DNA from: Hyperoodon ampullatus
Lineage: Eukaryota > Chordata > Mammalia > Artiodactyla > Ziphiidae
DNA length: 64,000 nt
Assembly (NCBI GenBank): GCA_949752795.1
Contig: OX457056.1
Location: 93,084,942-93,148,941 of the forward strand
Direction of reading: 5' to 3'
In this document: positions 13,426 to 26,854 of the stretch, in pieces
How positions within the stretch are numbered: the stretch's first letter is position 1
Layout of the letters: each line of letters starts with the position of its first letter
Notes under the pieces: model-generated
What the model was told of the DNA's origin: nothing
Database searches by the model: none
Seen by the model: the letters and a program-made list of their open reading frames with translations, nothing else
Position numbers and translations under genes: made by a program

Positions 13426-14634
13426 CATTTCCCCTCATTTCTGTTTCCCACCTGCTGAACAAGAATACCTGTAAAGAGGGGCAAGAAGATGTTGCTGTTG
13501 AAGGCCTTGGAGTCTCCCCAGCCCACAGGAGTGAACCCCAACTGCAATCTGCTTTCACTTTAAAAATGTTTAAAGACATTTTATATTCAAATCAAGTACT
13601 TCATGATTACAGGCAGATTGAGCCATGATACCCAGGCACCCTTTCCTCATTTCCATTTGGAATATAGTACTCTACTATATTCAAACATTTGGGTGAACAA
13701 GGGGTGTTCAAACATTTGGTGTCAGGTCTTCTTTGGTCTCTTAAATCCTTGAGGACCTCAGTGAGCTTAAGTTTATGTGATTTAGATTTATCACTATTTC
13801 AGATTATACATTAGAACTGAGACATCTAAAACATTTAAAATTTTTATTCATAAATGAGCCCAAAATGCTCATTTTTATGCTAACAAAAATAATGTTTTTA
13901 TGAGAAATATTTTTCAAAACAAAAAAACTTTAGTGAGATTTTCACACATCTCTTTAATGTCAGACAATGGAAGACAGCTGAATTCTCACATCTCTTTCTG
14001 CATTCAATCTGTACTGATATGCTCTTTTGGTTAATGTTTATAAAGGAAATTGAGTTTCACCAGATATGTAGTTGGAAAATTGTGTATATTCTTTGATACT
14101 ATAACAAAACTTGACAAGTGCTACCTTATTAAGGATTTCTTGTAAGGAGGAAACAAGCTGTATCAATGAACTCTGAATACTCTGTTCAATTAAAATCCAC
14201 TGTATACCTTGCATTTTAAATGGATTTTTTTTCTTACCCATACCTGATTTTATAACTTCATATATTTGTCCCTTGGAAAATACTGGTAGATTGAGTTATG
14301 CAGATTTCCAAATGTTGACACACTTCATCGTGTGGTATCAGAATCATCACATTCATTAATGGGACCACTGATCTCATCGTAAGTATTGAGAACCTGTCAA
14401 GCTCACAGAGGCAGATGTAAGTTTTCCCAAATTCCAATTTTCATCTGAAAGCTGGAATTATTGACAACAAATGCTATCAGTTGTTTTACTTGAAATGATA
14501 GTCTTGCTTTACTTAAAAAAAAAAAAAAAAGAGGCTGAATGATAACTAACCAGCACTATATGAACAAAAGAAAAAAAATGGTTAATTTGAGCTACCACCT
14601 ATACCTTAAAACTAACTTCAAAGCATATTATTTT

Positions 14635-14832
14635 AATATATAGAATGGATAAACAACAAGGTCCTACTGTATAGCACAGGGAATTATATTCAATATCCTG
14701 TGATAAACGATAATGGAAAAAAATATGAAAAAGAATGTATATATATGTATAACTGAATCTTTTTGCTGTATAGCAGAAATTAACAAAACATTGTAAATCA
14801 ACTATACTTCAATAAAATAAATTTTAAAAAAA
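14635..14832 (+). mobile_element. Cetartiodactyl-type L1 3' end
   Basis: 5'-truncated L1 3' UTR with GTATAGCACAGGGAATTATA, ACATTGTAAATCAACTATAC and TTCAATAAAATAAATTTTAAA. The same 3' end occurs again at 58584-58797. Confidence 0.8.
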
Positions 14833-15419
14833 TAGATGAGTTTTTTTTCCTAGCTTTGAATGTTACTAATGGAGATAGGCAATGGTTGTGGATTTTAATA
14901 GGTGTCCTTGGTATGCATAAGCAATAAAAGCAGGAGAAGGAAAAATACAGGGAAAAGTTGGAAAGGGGAAGTAGAAGGAAAGAGGGAGAGAAGAAATGAA
15001 GAAGAAAGTGAGGGTTGGCGAAGTGCTACCAACAACTGTCTTATTTACCATTCAATACCTATTAACTGTCAGTCCATTAGATGCTTGAAAAATGTAGACA
15101 TGTGCTACATCTACATCTATTCCTATGACCTGAAAGACCTTGTCCTTAATCACTCTTAAAATACTTGCGGCTTTATAATTGATAAACGATTTAAACTATT
15201 TTCAAAGAATGACATATATGACAAGAAGATAAAACACATTAAACAACCTATTTTACTCTTACCTATTACAAGTTTACAAGTCTACTAGTACTTGGAGAAA
15301 AAGAGAAATTCATTCAAATCAAACTATTGAGCACCTTCTATGTAACATTTCATGATCACAAAGTCCTACAACAGAAGGCTTATATAGCTTTAAAAAATTT
15401 TTTTAAGAAAGAAAGCATG

Positions 15420-15555
15420 GGACTTCCCTGGCAGTCCAGTGGTTAAGACTCTGCACTCCCAATGCAGGGGGCACAGGTTCAATCCCTGGTCAGGGAACTA
15501 GGATCCCACATGCTGCACAGTGCGGCCAAAAAAAAAAAAAAAGAAAAAAAAGAAA
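15420..15555 (+). mobile_element. Short tRNA-derived SINE
   Basis: Head GGACTTCCCTGGCAGTCCAG, box-B-like GGTTCAATCCC, then GTGCGGCC and an A-rich tail. It lacks the CHR-1/CHR-2 3' body and is closer to the short artiodactyl tRNA-Glu SINEs. Confidence 0.85.
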
Positions 15556-15590
15556 GGAAGCAAGCACGTACGAGGCCAATTTTTACTTTT

Positions 15591-15698
15591 TTTTTTTTTT
15601 TTTTTGTGCAGGATCTTAGTCTGCCCACCGGGGACTGAACCTGGGCCCTCAGCAGTGAAAGCGCAGAGTGCTAACCACTGGACCGCCAGGGAATTCTC
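15591..15698 (-). mobile_element. Short tRNA-derived SINE
   Basis: Reverse orientation, T tract first, ending with the reverse complement of an AATTCCCTGGCGGTCCAG head. A perfect 15-bp duplication, CCAATTTTTACTTTT, lies at 15576-15590 and 15699-15713. It lies tail-to-tail with the copy at 15420-15555. Confidence 0.9.
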
Positions 15699-15839
15699 CC
15701 AATTTTTACTTTTATATAAATTGAGGTAATTTTCAAAGCTCTAACACCTGGTAAAGCTCGGCAAAGGGACTGCAACTTTACACCTAAATCTAAATGGAAT
15801 CTTGAAATAGGCTTGTTTTACTCATATCCCACTTACTTC

Positions 15840-16350
15840 CATTTCACTGTCACCTCGTTCCTAAATCTATAGCCAAAATTCAAAGAGTAAGCTAATCTGT
15901 TACCCTGCACTCTCATCTTCATCTAATTCAGAACCTCCCTTTCCTGATAGATCATTCCCCTTCCAAACCTCTTTTAATATTTAACTTTGGAACCCCTGAT
16001 CTATTGATCTGCTACCTGGATACCTATTTACATCTTCTCTTTAAAAAAATTTTTTTTTCTTCACTTTAACCAAAAATCCTGTTGAAATGATACTCTTTCC
16101 TTAGAAATTCTCAACTATAGCTCATTCCCTGGAGTTCATCTTCCAGACTCCATCTTCCATGTCCTCATAATACTTGACTATATTCTCTCTTGCATAGTCC
16201 TTATCATATCTCATTATAATTATGTCATAAGCCTAACTCCCTACCCTGATAGTCAATGAGTTGGTTATAGGTAGGCACGATATCTTAATAATCTTTACAT
16301 CCTAAATGTCTGGTCCAATGCCTGATAAATATTCATGAAATATTTGCTAA
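15840..16350 (+). repeat. L2 LINE fragment
   Basis: Pyrimidine-rich decayed sequence ending in the typical L2 3' pattern (GTCTGGTCCAATGCCTGATA, then AAATATTTGCTAA). Non-coding. Confidence 0.55.
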
Positions 16351-16494
16351 ATAATTTCCAAGCAAGAAGAAATGTCTACATTCCACTACCTCCTCATTGC
16401 AAACTTCCACACCACTGCTCTCTCTTCCTCTGATGCACATGATTTCCACATTGTTCCAAGCCCAACTGTCATTTTCAGCTTTCCAGGTCACTCC

Positions 16495-17095
16495 CTCTGT
16501 GTTGGGGGTCCCCAAGGCCACCCTCAGGTTTGATGATTCACTAGGAGGACTCACAGGACTCAGCATACAGTTCTGTGAGTATAAATCTATACTCACAGCT
16601 AGATTTACTACAGCAAAAGGATACAAAGCAAAATCGGCAAAGGGATAAGGCATATGGGGTGAAATCCAGAGGAAATCAGAAGCAAGCGTGCAAGAGTCTC
16701 TTCTCAGTGAAGAACACAGGATGTGCTTAATTCCTCCAGCAACTAGTTTTCACAACATGTGTATAATGTTGTCTACCAGGAAAGCTCATTAGAGAGTCAG
16801 TGCCAAAGCTTTTACCATGGACTAGTCACGTAGGCCCCCTCTACTTAGCATGTACCAAAATTCCAGACTCCCAGAAGGAAAGCAGGTGTTCAGTATACAC
16901 CATACTGTTTGTACAAACAGTTTAGGCACAGTGAGCCATTCTTATCAATTCTGGGCATACTGGGAACGCTTCCAAAGTCCAAGTTCTCAGACAACCAACC
17001 AAAAGCCGACACAGCAAGCAAGGCTTTTTAAGGATAGCAGTCTCAAGTCTGCTGTGCTCTTTTTGGCACAACCTCACACTCTCTAATGACACAGA
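16495..17095 (-). mobile_element. Endogenous retrovirus LTR, decayed
   Basis: The segment beginning TGTTGGGGGTCCCCAAGGCC and continuing through TGATTCACTAGGAGGACTCA matches my memory of an old mammalian LTR read in reverse, whose sense 3' end is GGACCCCCAACA. I cannot name the family with certainty and see no retroviral coding region attached. Confidence 0.55.
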
Positions 17096-18399
17096 CATTC
17101 ACATCACAGTTTTTTTCTTTCTACAAGAACTCTTGTCTTCATCCCAAATAATTCAATACTCAGCACCAAAACCTAACTGATTAACTGACCTCATCTATCT
17201 GAGGAAATTCACCTCTATTTAATTCAGCAACCCACGCCATCATCTGGAACTGTATCACCTCTGAAATTTTGAACTGTACATTTCTCCTCTTACCACTACC
17301 ATCAATCATTTCATTTCTCCCACCCTATCAAATTTGCTTTTTTGTCTCTGGTTGTAACCTACTCCTTACCACTCCTCCTTGCTTTTCTACTCCAAATCTG
17401 CTCCCTATGACTCCACTTCCTCCTTTACCTGCCAGAACTACACAATCAATCATTTAACCATACTCCAACAAAACCCTTTATTTTCTGCACCTCTAGAGTG
17501 TCTCTTGCCAATCCAATTCAATTGAAACGTTTACTTTCTTCAATTCCCACTGCCTGGAGCTACAATAGAAAAAAAATCACACAAATTATTTCCAACTTCA
17601 CTTAGATTAATGCTATAGCAATCTTTATTCATTCCTCATCAACTCCCTTTTCCATACTTCACAAATGCTCCTCTATGTGCTCAGCCTTATCCTCCCAACA
17701 CACTTTTTTGCAGATAACCATGGTTCTTTAACTCCAACCAGAGGAAAACAGATCAAGAACATAAACTGCTTTGCCTTCTCTCCCTTTCATTTTTAGATTT
17801 ACCTATGTCTTCAGTATCTTTACCATCTTTCTCAATGGAGGCAAACTAATCATTTGCTCCTGGTTGCATCGCCTTCAGTCTCCTCTGCAATCCACTCGTT
17901 TCTCCCTCTCTCTGGCTCCTTACACATAGCTTACAATCCTGCATACGTCTACCCAGCCTGAGAATCTGAACCCCTATTTTCTTCTCCCTCAAGGTATGAT
18001 GGCATCCATCTCTTCTCCTTCCTCATCCAGGGTCTTGAAAGAGTCTTCCACATTCACCTCTTTATCTCACCTCCCATTCATTATTCAAACCACTACAATC
18101 CAGGGTTTAATTCACATTTCTTTACAGATGAGACTGCTCTCAACAGAACAGTCGAAAACACTCTCTTCAGCGAGTCCCACTTCATATAGCATGCTTTCTC
18201 CTAGCAAAGAGCTTGAGTACCAGAGTGGCAAATCTTTTACTTGTTATCGGCTACAGCAAACACCTCCTTTGCTGTGCCAACCAAACAATACTGTCAGATA
18301 AAGTTTTAACAAAACCATCCTTTTTTATTAAATGGATAAGAAAAGCCACACACTTCATGTTTGTTGATATAACTACAAAATATCATCTTTGATGGTTTT

Positions 18400-18604
18400 T
18401 TTGTGTGTGTGTGTGGTACACGGGCCTCTCACTGTTGTGGCCTCTCCCGTTGCGGAGCACAGGCTCCGGACGCGCAGGCTCAGCGGCCATGGCTCATGGG
18501 CCCAGCTGCTCCGCGGCATGTGGGATCTTCCCGGACCGGGGCACGAACCCGCGTCCCCTGCACCGGCAGGCGGACCCTCGACCACTGCGCCACCAGGGAA
18601 GCCC
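18400..18604 (-). mobile_element. CHR-2 SINE
   Basis: Reverse CHR-2 body with a T/GT-rich tail (18394-18414). A 12-bp duplication, TTTGATGGTTTT at 18388-18399 and TTTGATAGTTTT at 18605-18616, differs at one base. Confidence 0.93.
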
Positions 18605-19067
18605 TTTGATAGTTTTGACGTGACATAAGTTACTTAGTTTTGATACTACCTTAGTTCCAGTTTGGGGGGTGGTGGTGCTGGTTTTGTTTTTTTAAGTTTG
18701 GCGGGAGGTGGGGTTTGTTAGCAATGAAAATGAGAGGTATGTTTCAGTTTAACTGGACAGCATTATAAATTACTCCTTTTAACCATTATGTTCCTTCAAG
18801 TTTAAAGTTTTAAAATATAATAATAATAATTTAGTTTATTCTAAGTCAAAGTACAGTTGGCCCTGGACAGTAATGGAAAGGCCAAATTTCTTAAAATAAT
18901 AATTCGATATGCTGGAATTATAAACTCCCTTCAAACCTAATAACCTAACATTCTATTAATCCAAAAAACTAGAAGTAGCACTTAATAATTTTAAAAGATA
19001 TAATTCAAGACGGGTGGCATCTTAGTTATCTACAAAGACTAATAAATGAAATAAATATAAAAAAACA

Positions 19068-19290
19068 GGGCTTCCCTGGTGGCGCAGTGGTTGAGAGTCC
19101 GCCTGCCGATGCAGGGGACGTGGGTTCGTGCCCCGGTCCGGGAAGATCCCACATGCCGCAGAGCGGCTGGGCCCGTGAGCCATGGCCACTGAGCCTGCGC
19201 ATCCGGAGCCTGTGCTCTGCAATGGGAGAGGCCACAACAGTGAGAGGCCCGCGTACCACAAAAAAAATTAAAATAAAAATAAAAAATAAA
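19068..19290 (+). mobile_element. CHR-2 SINE
   Basis: Starts GGGCTTCCCTGGTGGCGCAG and ends in an A-rich tail with AAAT repeats. The flanks are both A/T-rich, so the target-site duplication is not clear. Confidence 0.92.
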
Positions 19291-19329
19291 AAACACTTTA
19301 TGTTGGCAAGAAGGTCTTAAGATGGAAAA

Positions 19330-20000
19330 TATCATGTACTGTCGGTGGAACTATAAATTATTACAACCATTCCAGAAATCAATTTGGCATTAAAAATGTT
19401 TATACCTTTGGCACAGTAATTTCTCCTTTAGGGATCCTGCCTAAAAACTAATCTGAAAAGTGAATAAAAATATATGCATAAACAAGTTCCCTCAAACTTT
19501 ATTCACAATAGAGAAGAATAAAATAAAATAATGGGAATGTTAAGTAAATTACAGTATCTCAACATAATAGAATATTAGACAACTATTAAAAATGAAGTTT
19601 GCAAACTAATAACATGGAAAGTACATATAATATACTGTTAAATAAAAAGAAAACACAAAAACGTACATGTAACATATGATCTAGAATGTAAAGGAAAAAA
19701 ACTTACAAAATGAAAGACCCTTCAAGCACACAATTTGACAGTATGTAAAAAGAGTCTTAAAAAAAATTCATACCTTTTGACCTAATAATTCTACTTCTAG
19801 AAATGTATTAGAAGAAAATAATTACAGTGACACAGATATGTTCACGAATAATCGAGTATTCTGCAGTGTTATTTTGGTGAGGGAGTATTAAAGACATTTT
19901 GTTTCATTTGTTGTTTCTTAAAATAGGATCTGTTTTTCAGCAGATGTACAGTAATTGCTAAGCAAACACATTTTATAAGATACAATAATAACATCAATAT
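19330..20000 (+). mobile_element. Old L1M 3'-region fragments
   Basis: Two decayed pieces. The first (about 19330-19680) has the GTCGGTGGAACTATAAATTA and CATGGAAAGTACATATAATA type motifs; the second (about 19720-19870) has CCTTTTGACCTAATAATTCT. Both resemble L1M 3' regions. Neither contains an open frame. Confidence 0.65.
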
Positions 20001-21119
20001 AATTTTTTTCTACTTGAATCTTTTATTTGGCATTAACTAGGTATGTTATCATAAGTAAACAAGTTTGGGGTTCACTAATCAATAGCTTTCCTGAATGCAT
20101 TTCAACCTTTTCTATAGTTCTAGTCTACATAATCCCCAAACCTTTTTTTTTTTTAACATCGATTTTTAATTCTCCTGTGTTCCTTGTATCTCCTCATATT
20201 AATGTCTCTTAGAATTCACTAATGCATTGTTATTTTGAATTAAAATATGTTTTGAACTCATGGTAAATTTTGTCTTTTAAATACAAAAGTACAAGAATCT
20301 GATTTCTTCAACTTTGTTTTGTGCTATGTTTATTTTCCTTGTTTCTGAGTTGCAGTGCTATTTTTAACAGTGAAGGTTTTAAAACAATAGAAAGACTACA
20401 ATTGTACAAAATTAATTATGATATACCAATTTGAAAGATACTACACAGCTCAAAACCATGTACACTAGAGAGTAGCCTGTTACTCTGCATGCCTGACTAG
20501 GAGCTCCCTAAGCTCTGGTGAATTAGACCACAAACAGGCATCTGCTTTAAGAACAGCTAATTACTGGGCTGGCTAGCAGCATATGGGATGGCAGGGCCTA
20601 CCCAACTTGGACAACATTAACTAACTCAATCTGATCCTCTTTCTTGAAGTATCTGAATAAGAGACAATAGCTGGTAACATGAAGCTTAAGCGGAAGTGGA
20701 GATATAGTAAAGTCATGAATAAGTAGAGGTTAAAAAGAATTTAAAAAAAAAACAATAAGCTGAAGCCAACAGTAAGCAGAAACTATGAGACAGAGGGAAA
20801 AAGCAGTCTGCCAGTTCACGACTGCAACAGCAGAAGCTAGAACTGAAAGAAGGTAAGTCGCTGTGACAGACCACTAGACCAAAGGACACATGCTGCTGAG
20901 AAAAATGACAGAATAACTTCATCACCAGAGCTGCACTCAATTATCCAAAATAATAATATTCCAGTCTCCTTGAAGTCTGGCTATACAATGGCAAAGTTTC
21001 CTGTCTTCTTTAGTCTCCATGCATTCTTACAAAAAACGTGCACTGCTTAAAGCCCCCTGGGTGGTTCTGTTCTTTGAAATCTAACAGAGCCTAATGTTTC
21101 AGACTATGTAAGAACCTGT

Positions 21120-21380
21120 AATAATACTGGCAAATGCTCCCAATGTTAAATGAAAAATGCAGAGTACAAAATACTTTATAAGTATGGTCTCAATTTTTAA
21201 TAAAAATATTTATATATACACAGAAAAACAGAAAAAGTTTATCCATCAAAATACTAATAGTGGCTAACCCTAGGCAAAAATACTATGGGTGACGTTTTCG
21301 TTTTCATAATTTCATGTTTTCCAAATTTTCAATAATTACGTATATTAGTATTTTAAACTAAACAAAATATTTTAATAAGG
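21120..21380 (+). mobile_element. Old L1M 3'-end fragment
   Basis: Has the L1M-like order: AATGAAAAATGCAGAGTACA, AGTATGGTCTCAATTTTTAA, then CCAAATTTTCAATAATTACG. Decayed and non-coding. Confidence 0.65.
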
Positions 21381-21754
21381 ACTAGGAACAAACACACCAA
21401 AATATTAAATGACCTTTTCCTCTTGGTGATTATAGATGGTTTATTTTCTGCTTCACTGGGAAGTACTACTTTCCAATTTTTAATAATCTTTATGTTTTTC
21501 ATTATAATTAGAAAAAGCATTAAACCTGAAGAAAAAGTAGATGATTAAAGGAGTTTTGTTTTTACTTTTAACTCAGCCTAAGGAAATATATGTGCAATTG
21601 ACATGTCTAGATTTCAAGATAATTCTACTAGTTTTAAAGTATATTTTAGTGTATATTTTAAGGATTTTTAAAGTATATTTAAATATATATTAAGTATACT
21701 GTAAAGAATTTTAAAATTAAATAGAAAAAAATAATTCCTAATTCCACAACAGAA

Positions 21755-21950
21755 TCTCAGAATCTGAGAGCTAGAAAGGACCACAACTATCATTTAGTCC
21801 AAACGTTTAATTTTACAGATGAAGAAATTGATGCATAAAAGGCAAACAGCTTGGGTCTCATAGCTAATTAATATGTAGGATCTAGCCTAGAGCCTTATTC
21901 TCCTGAACCCAAGCCCGGGGCAATTTCTACTACAGGACAATGCCTCTAAT
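21755..21950. repeat. Ancient mammalian interspersed repeat
   Basis: Contains AGAGCTAGAAAGGACCACAA followed by TTTTACAGATGAAGAAATTG and a CTCCTGAACCCAAGCC end. This pattern recurs across mammalian genomes; I do not assign the family. Confidence 0.5.
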
Positions 21951-22254
21951 AACTTTCTCTGTAAGCATAGAAAATGTTTATCTCCTTGAATTAAAACTCT
22001 AAATTGAGAAAATATTTGAGAATTGGAGGGAAAAAAACTTTTTCCATCAAACAGAAATTATAAAACTAACACATAACAAATGTTAAAATTCTCATATGGA
22101 TCTAGGGGAAAAAAATCTGTTTTTGAGCTTTTCACATTTGTATCTAAAATCCCAAAATGTATAGGATTTTGTTATAAGTGTTTCTGTTGATGAATAATAT
22201 AGAGAATGCTTAAGTTTGTTGCTCTGGTTCAATAAAATAAAAGCAATTAAGCAA

Positions 22255-22480
22255 ACAATACCCTGGAGCCAGAATGCCTTGATAGAAATCTTGATACTGC
22301 CTTTTCTAGATGTGTCACTTTGAGCAAGTTTACCTTTTCTGAGCCCCAGTTTCCCTATTTATATACCAGGGATAATAATCACCCCTAATTCATTAAATGA
22401 TTTCATATACATAAAGCACCAACAGTGCACAGCATAAACTCTGTATGTTTAACTGCTCTCATTATTATAAAACAATGTAA
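22255..22480 (+). repeat. MIR SINE
   Basis: GGAGCCAGAATGCCTTG, GAGCCCCAGTTTCCCTATTT and ATTAAATGATTTCATATACA follow the MIR consensus order. Confidence 0.8.
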
Positions 22481-23034
22481 ATGTATGCTTAGTTTTTATT
22501 ACAGTTATCATCCTTCTAATAAAGTTGGCAATGTTATCATTTAATGTCCACTATAGATAATGCTAAATTAGAGAATGTCCAGATCTCAATGACTTCACAA
22601 ATATCCTCTTCAAATAGCTTAGCAAATAGAATAGCCAATGATAAAACTGGCTACTGTTAACTGTCAAAGATATTCCAACTTTCTGCCAACCTCTTCAAGG
22701 TCGGGGTAATGTGGAGGAAACAGGGTACATAGAGAGGTGCTGGGTTCAGGAAAGCCAGGCAAAATTAAACAGTTGTACCCATCATGGGCAAGCATGAGGC
22801 CAGGAATCCAGGCAGGTGAGACAAAGTTTGAAAAGCACAAAGAAGTTACTGTGGTAAAAATATAAGAGCAACACAATGCAGAGACAGAATGCCTGAATTC
22901 TAACCCTGGTTCAGGTATCAACTAGGTATATTATCTCAACAAAGCAAATCTACCTTCTGGTTTTATTTGCCTCGGGTAAGACAACACACTTCTCAGGGTC
23001 ATTTATGGCCCGAAAGTCAAATGCAGTCTCAAAG

Positions 23035-23065
23035 TTTTTAAGAAAAAAAAAAAAAAAAAAAAAAG
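23035..23065. repeat. Poly(A) tract
   Basis: A run of about 23 A residues with no recognisable SINE or L1 body directly upstream. Confidence 0.85.
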
Positions 23066-23299
23066 CAATATTTTCTGGGTCCACATTTTATAGGTGGAAC
23101 AGCTGCTGTAAAAAAGGAAGAAAGTTTTAAACCTTTATTCTTGTCAAAAAAGTTTGAGAGTTTTCCTCTTTGCAAGAGAAGGTTGTCTAAAGTTTGCCCT
23201 CTACCAAGCCTGGCTCACCTCACGTTCTGACAGAGGAAGCACTATGAAAAAAGAGAAAGCACAGAGTAAGGGTAAGTAGAGGAGTTTTCATTTTAAGTA

Positions 23300-23970
23300 G
23301 AAAGTAGGGTAGGATGCATTAAGATAATTGTGAAAGATTTGAAGGTGAAGGAGTTAGCCATTTGGGTATCTGGGGGGGAATATTCCAGAAAGTGGAACCA
23401 GCCAGTGCAAAGCCCTAGCCAGAAGTGTGCCTATAATAACTCAGGGAATGGAGAGGAGGCTTGTGTGTCTAGACTGGGGTAAACAAGTGAAAGAATGGTA
23501 GAAGTCAGAGGAGTGGGCCAGACCAGGTCGGGTCTTACAGGCCATTAAAAGGAACTTTAATTCTGAAGATGGGGAGCTTCAGGGAGCCTTGATACAGAAA
23601 AGAGACGTGATCTGACTTATGTTTTAAAAGAATCACTGTGGCAGATGTACCAAAGAGACTGTAAGGGTTGAGAAGCAAAGGTGGGAGCAGGGGGAAGAAA
23701 AGTATTGAGGCAGAGGCAGAAGAGAGAAAATGATAACTCACACCAGCAGTACAGATGGTAAAAAGTGGTCAGATTTTGGATATATTTTGAAGACGGAGCC
23801 AAGAGATTGATTTCTTGACAGATTAGAGGCAGTGAAAGAGAAACAGGGACATCAAGAATGTGTCAAAAATTTTTTAGTCTAAGCAAATAGGATGCCAGGT
23901 CTGTCATCAACTGAAAATGGGAAGGCTGCACTTGAAGCTGATTTGGGGGGAAGATTATAAATTCAGTTTT
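23300..23970 (-). repeat. L2 LINE fragment
   Basis: Purine-rich sequence with GGCCATTAAAAGGAACTTTA and AGAGACGTGATCTGACTTAT resembles the reverse of L2 3' sequence. Similar pieces occur at 37670-38020 and 54535-55240. Confidence 0.5.
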
Positions 23971-25689
23971 GGATATTTTGGACTCTGAGACACTTGACCT
24001 GTACAAATCTATAGACTAAGAGAACTTTATCTTCCTGTCGATATGACAACAAATATGAACTAGAAATTTCAGATCCAACCTGAACACATGGGTTATACAA
24101 ATGGCAAGTGAAGACAACACTTATTTCCTAATGCTGAATTCTGAGCTCAATGGAATCAGCTTTTTCACTATTTTGGGAGATTAAGTCATAACCATAGAAG
24201 AAATTAACAGATTTCAATGCATAAAAATCACGCTTTAAATTCATCTGGCTGCCTTAATACACATCTGAATATCAATGTGGCTCATGGAAGGATAGAACTG
24301 AAAGTGCACTATATTTACCCAAAAGATACAGAACCCCTGGAGTTGGAGACATATATATGTCTCATAATATAACTCTAAAAATTTTAACTGTGTGACCAAA
24401 TTCTATACATTTGGGTTCAACCAGCTCTGTGAAAGTATAATCTCATTCATAAACTAGTGAAATCAAAAATTTATTTAAATCATGTATTACAATCACTCCA
24501 TCATAACCTCATAATTATACACAATTCTATAATATCCTAGCATTAGAATTTTACTAATTTTCAATTATTAAGCTATTTTCAACTATTAAGAGACAATTAC
24601 ATACGTTAAGCAATAATGTTAAGTAAATGTATACTGATTAAACTTCATGGTATTAACGTCTGATGATATAGAGATTCAACTAATCCAACTCAACTACTTT
24701 ACATTATCTGTACCAGACCAAGGAAAAAAGACTTTATATATCTAATTTATATACATTCTAGAATATTCTTCATATTTATATAAATACTATGAGCAATACA
24801 ATGATAAATTATGTTCATTTAAGAAATAATATATAGTTGAATTGGTTTATAGTACAGACTACCAACATATCAATTTCAAGTAACATTTATAATTGAATAG
24901 TTTAGAAAGGGCAGAGAAAGAAGGCTGGATACACAGGAACTCCTTCACTGCACTAATCAAGGACTCCTTTGTAATTATCAATACAATGCAAGATCAAAGA
25001 GAATAAAACAAGGTGCTCTTGCAGGAAGCATACAGACAGACAAGACAGATAGACAAATAGAGATACACACAAACATTCACTTCTTATCAATCAAAAGAAC
25101 AAAGGTAAGTTAACACAAAGTCCAACCAACTCTACCCTAAGTAAACTTCACTTACTAGATGTAGGATGGAAAAGAGCCCAAGAAGAAGAAAATCATTTTT
25201 CCAGATCTTTGAGAAAATTTCAATCCTTATGTAGACAATTCAGTTTTAAGTGTAAAAATGTAAAAAGCACAGTGTTTTCCTCAAATCTAATGAACAGATC
25301 ATTGTCAAACATCACACATCTTGTAGCTAAAGGGTACAAAGGTCCTCACTTCAAAATCCACGATCTTGTGGGAAAGCCCCTCTCCACTTCTGGCGCATGC
25401 TGTTCTCTTGGCATACTAGCTGCCCTGTGGCAGCAGAACAGGAAATGTAGGTATGTCATCAAGACAGTCTCTAGTCAACAGTAAGGGCAGACACAGTTCT
25501 TTGACCTCACTCTCCACTAAGCCAAAACAAAACCCAAAAACAAAACAAAAAATACCACAACTGGGGAATGAGATGGCAAAAGTGGCCAATGCAAGTTCTG
25601 CCATACCTCATAGCAAAGTTGCTAAATTTGATGGTTTACAGCCAGAACTGAAATACATCCTTTAGCTAAAGTCCATCACCCTAGACCAG

Positions 25690-26145
25690 GCCACTATCAT
25701 CTCATCTTTACTGTTCCAAGAGCTCCTAACTACTCTTCCCAGCTTCACTCTAATCTCTCTGCAATCCTTTCTGGCCCCTACCTGAGTTCGCCAATCTCAT
25801 TTCAAGACACTATCTCCTTTGTTTCCTACAGTCTAGCCACAATACAGTAGTATCCTTTCAGTTCCTCAGGGAAGCCACTTATTTTGCTGTTCTCCAGACC
25901 TGCAATGCTCTTCACAGGACTCTTTCACCCTTCCTAAATGTTTCCTTCTCAGAGGGGTTCTCCCTAATCACATTATTTTCTATCAGAGACTCTAATGGTC
26001 TCCTTCACAGCAATTTTCTCAGACATAATTTGTCTATTAGTTGTAAGCTCCAGGAGGGCAGAGGAACTATACATGTTTCATTCATAACTATATACCCAGA
26101 GCTTCACATGATACTTAGCATAAAATTTAATAAATACTTGTTAAA
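25690..26145 (+). repeat. L2 LINE 3' fragment
   Basis: Pyrimidine-rich body, GTAAGCTCCAGGAGGGCAGA and an end AATAAATACTTGTTAAATTA match the L2 3' terminus. Confidence 0.7.
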
Positions 26146-26639
26146 TTACTTATCAGGAAACCTCAATAAGACAGTTGATAATGAAGGATTAGTCAAAAAT
26201 ACTCTGAGCAAACAAGTATCTTAAAACACAAGTATTAAAATTCAAGCATCTAAATCTAGCACTCAGAACCAACTTCTCTTACTTTACACATAGCTCTAAT
26301 AAGGTTGGTTGTCTCATTTCCAACCTACAGCTGATCAATTAGAAAGAAGAACGTAAACAGAAAGCAAAATCTCTCACATGTGAAATTCAAAAGAAAGTGC
26401 CATTTAGAGAAGATCCTCAAACCCCAAAATACCTCAACAGCCTCGAAGAACATCACTGTGTACCAATCTGTTAATATCTTCTTTTGATTAAATGTTTCCC
26501 CTACTCAATCAGATAATTCTGATTTATGCTCAGGATCTTGCTTTAAAGCAGGAAAGCATATGTCACATTTTAGACTGATTTCCAAGAAAACAGTAAAGAT
26601 TAACCAAAAAATATGCATGAAGGGATAAATATCAAAATA

Positions 26640-26850
26640 TATGGTAATCATTTGCTGAATGCCTACTATGGGTCCAGGTAATCAGATAAATTATTTCTGA
26701 CTGTCACACCTAATCTCTGAGGTAGATATCCCTTTTGCAGATGAGAAAACTAAAGTTCAGAAAGGTTAATGGTTACAGTTAGGAAGTTTCTGAGAACTGA
26801 AATCAATCTGCCTGACATCCAAGACCACACTCTTTCCACAGTACCATCTA
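26640..26850. repeat. Ancient mammalian interspersed repeat
   Basis: Contains GCTGAATGCCTACTATGGGT and TTTTGCAGATGAGAAAACTA followed by CCACACTCTTTCCACAGTAC. The pattern is common among mammalian-wide repeats; the family is not assigned. Confidence 0.5.
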
Positions 26851-26854
26851 TTGT

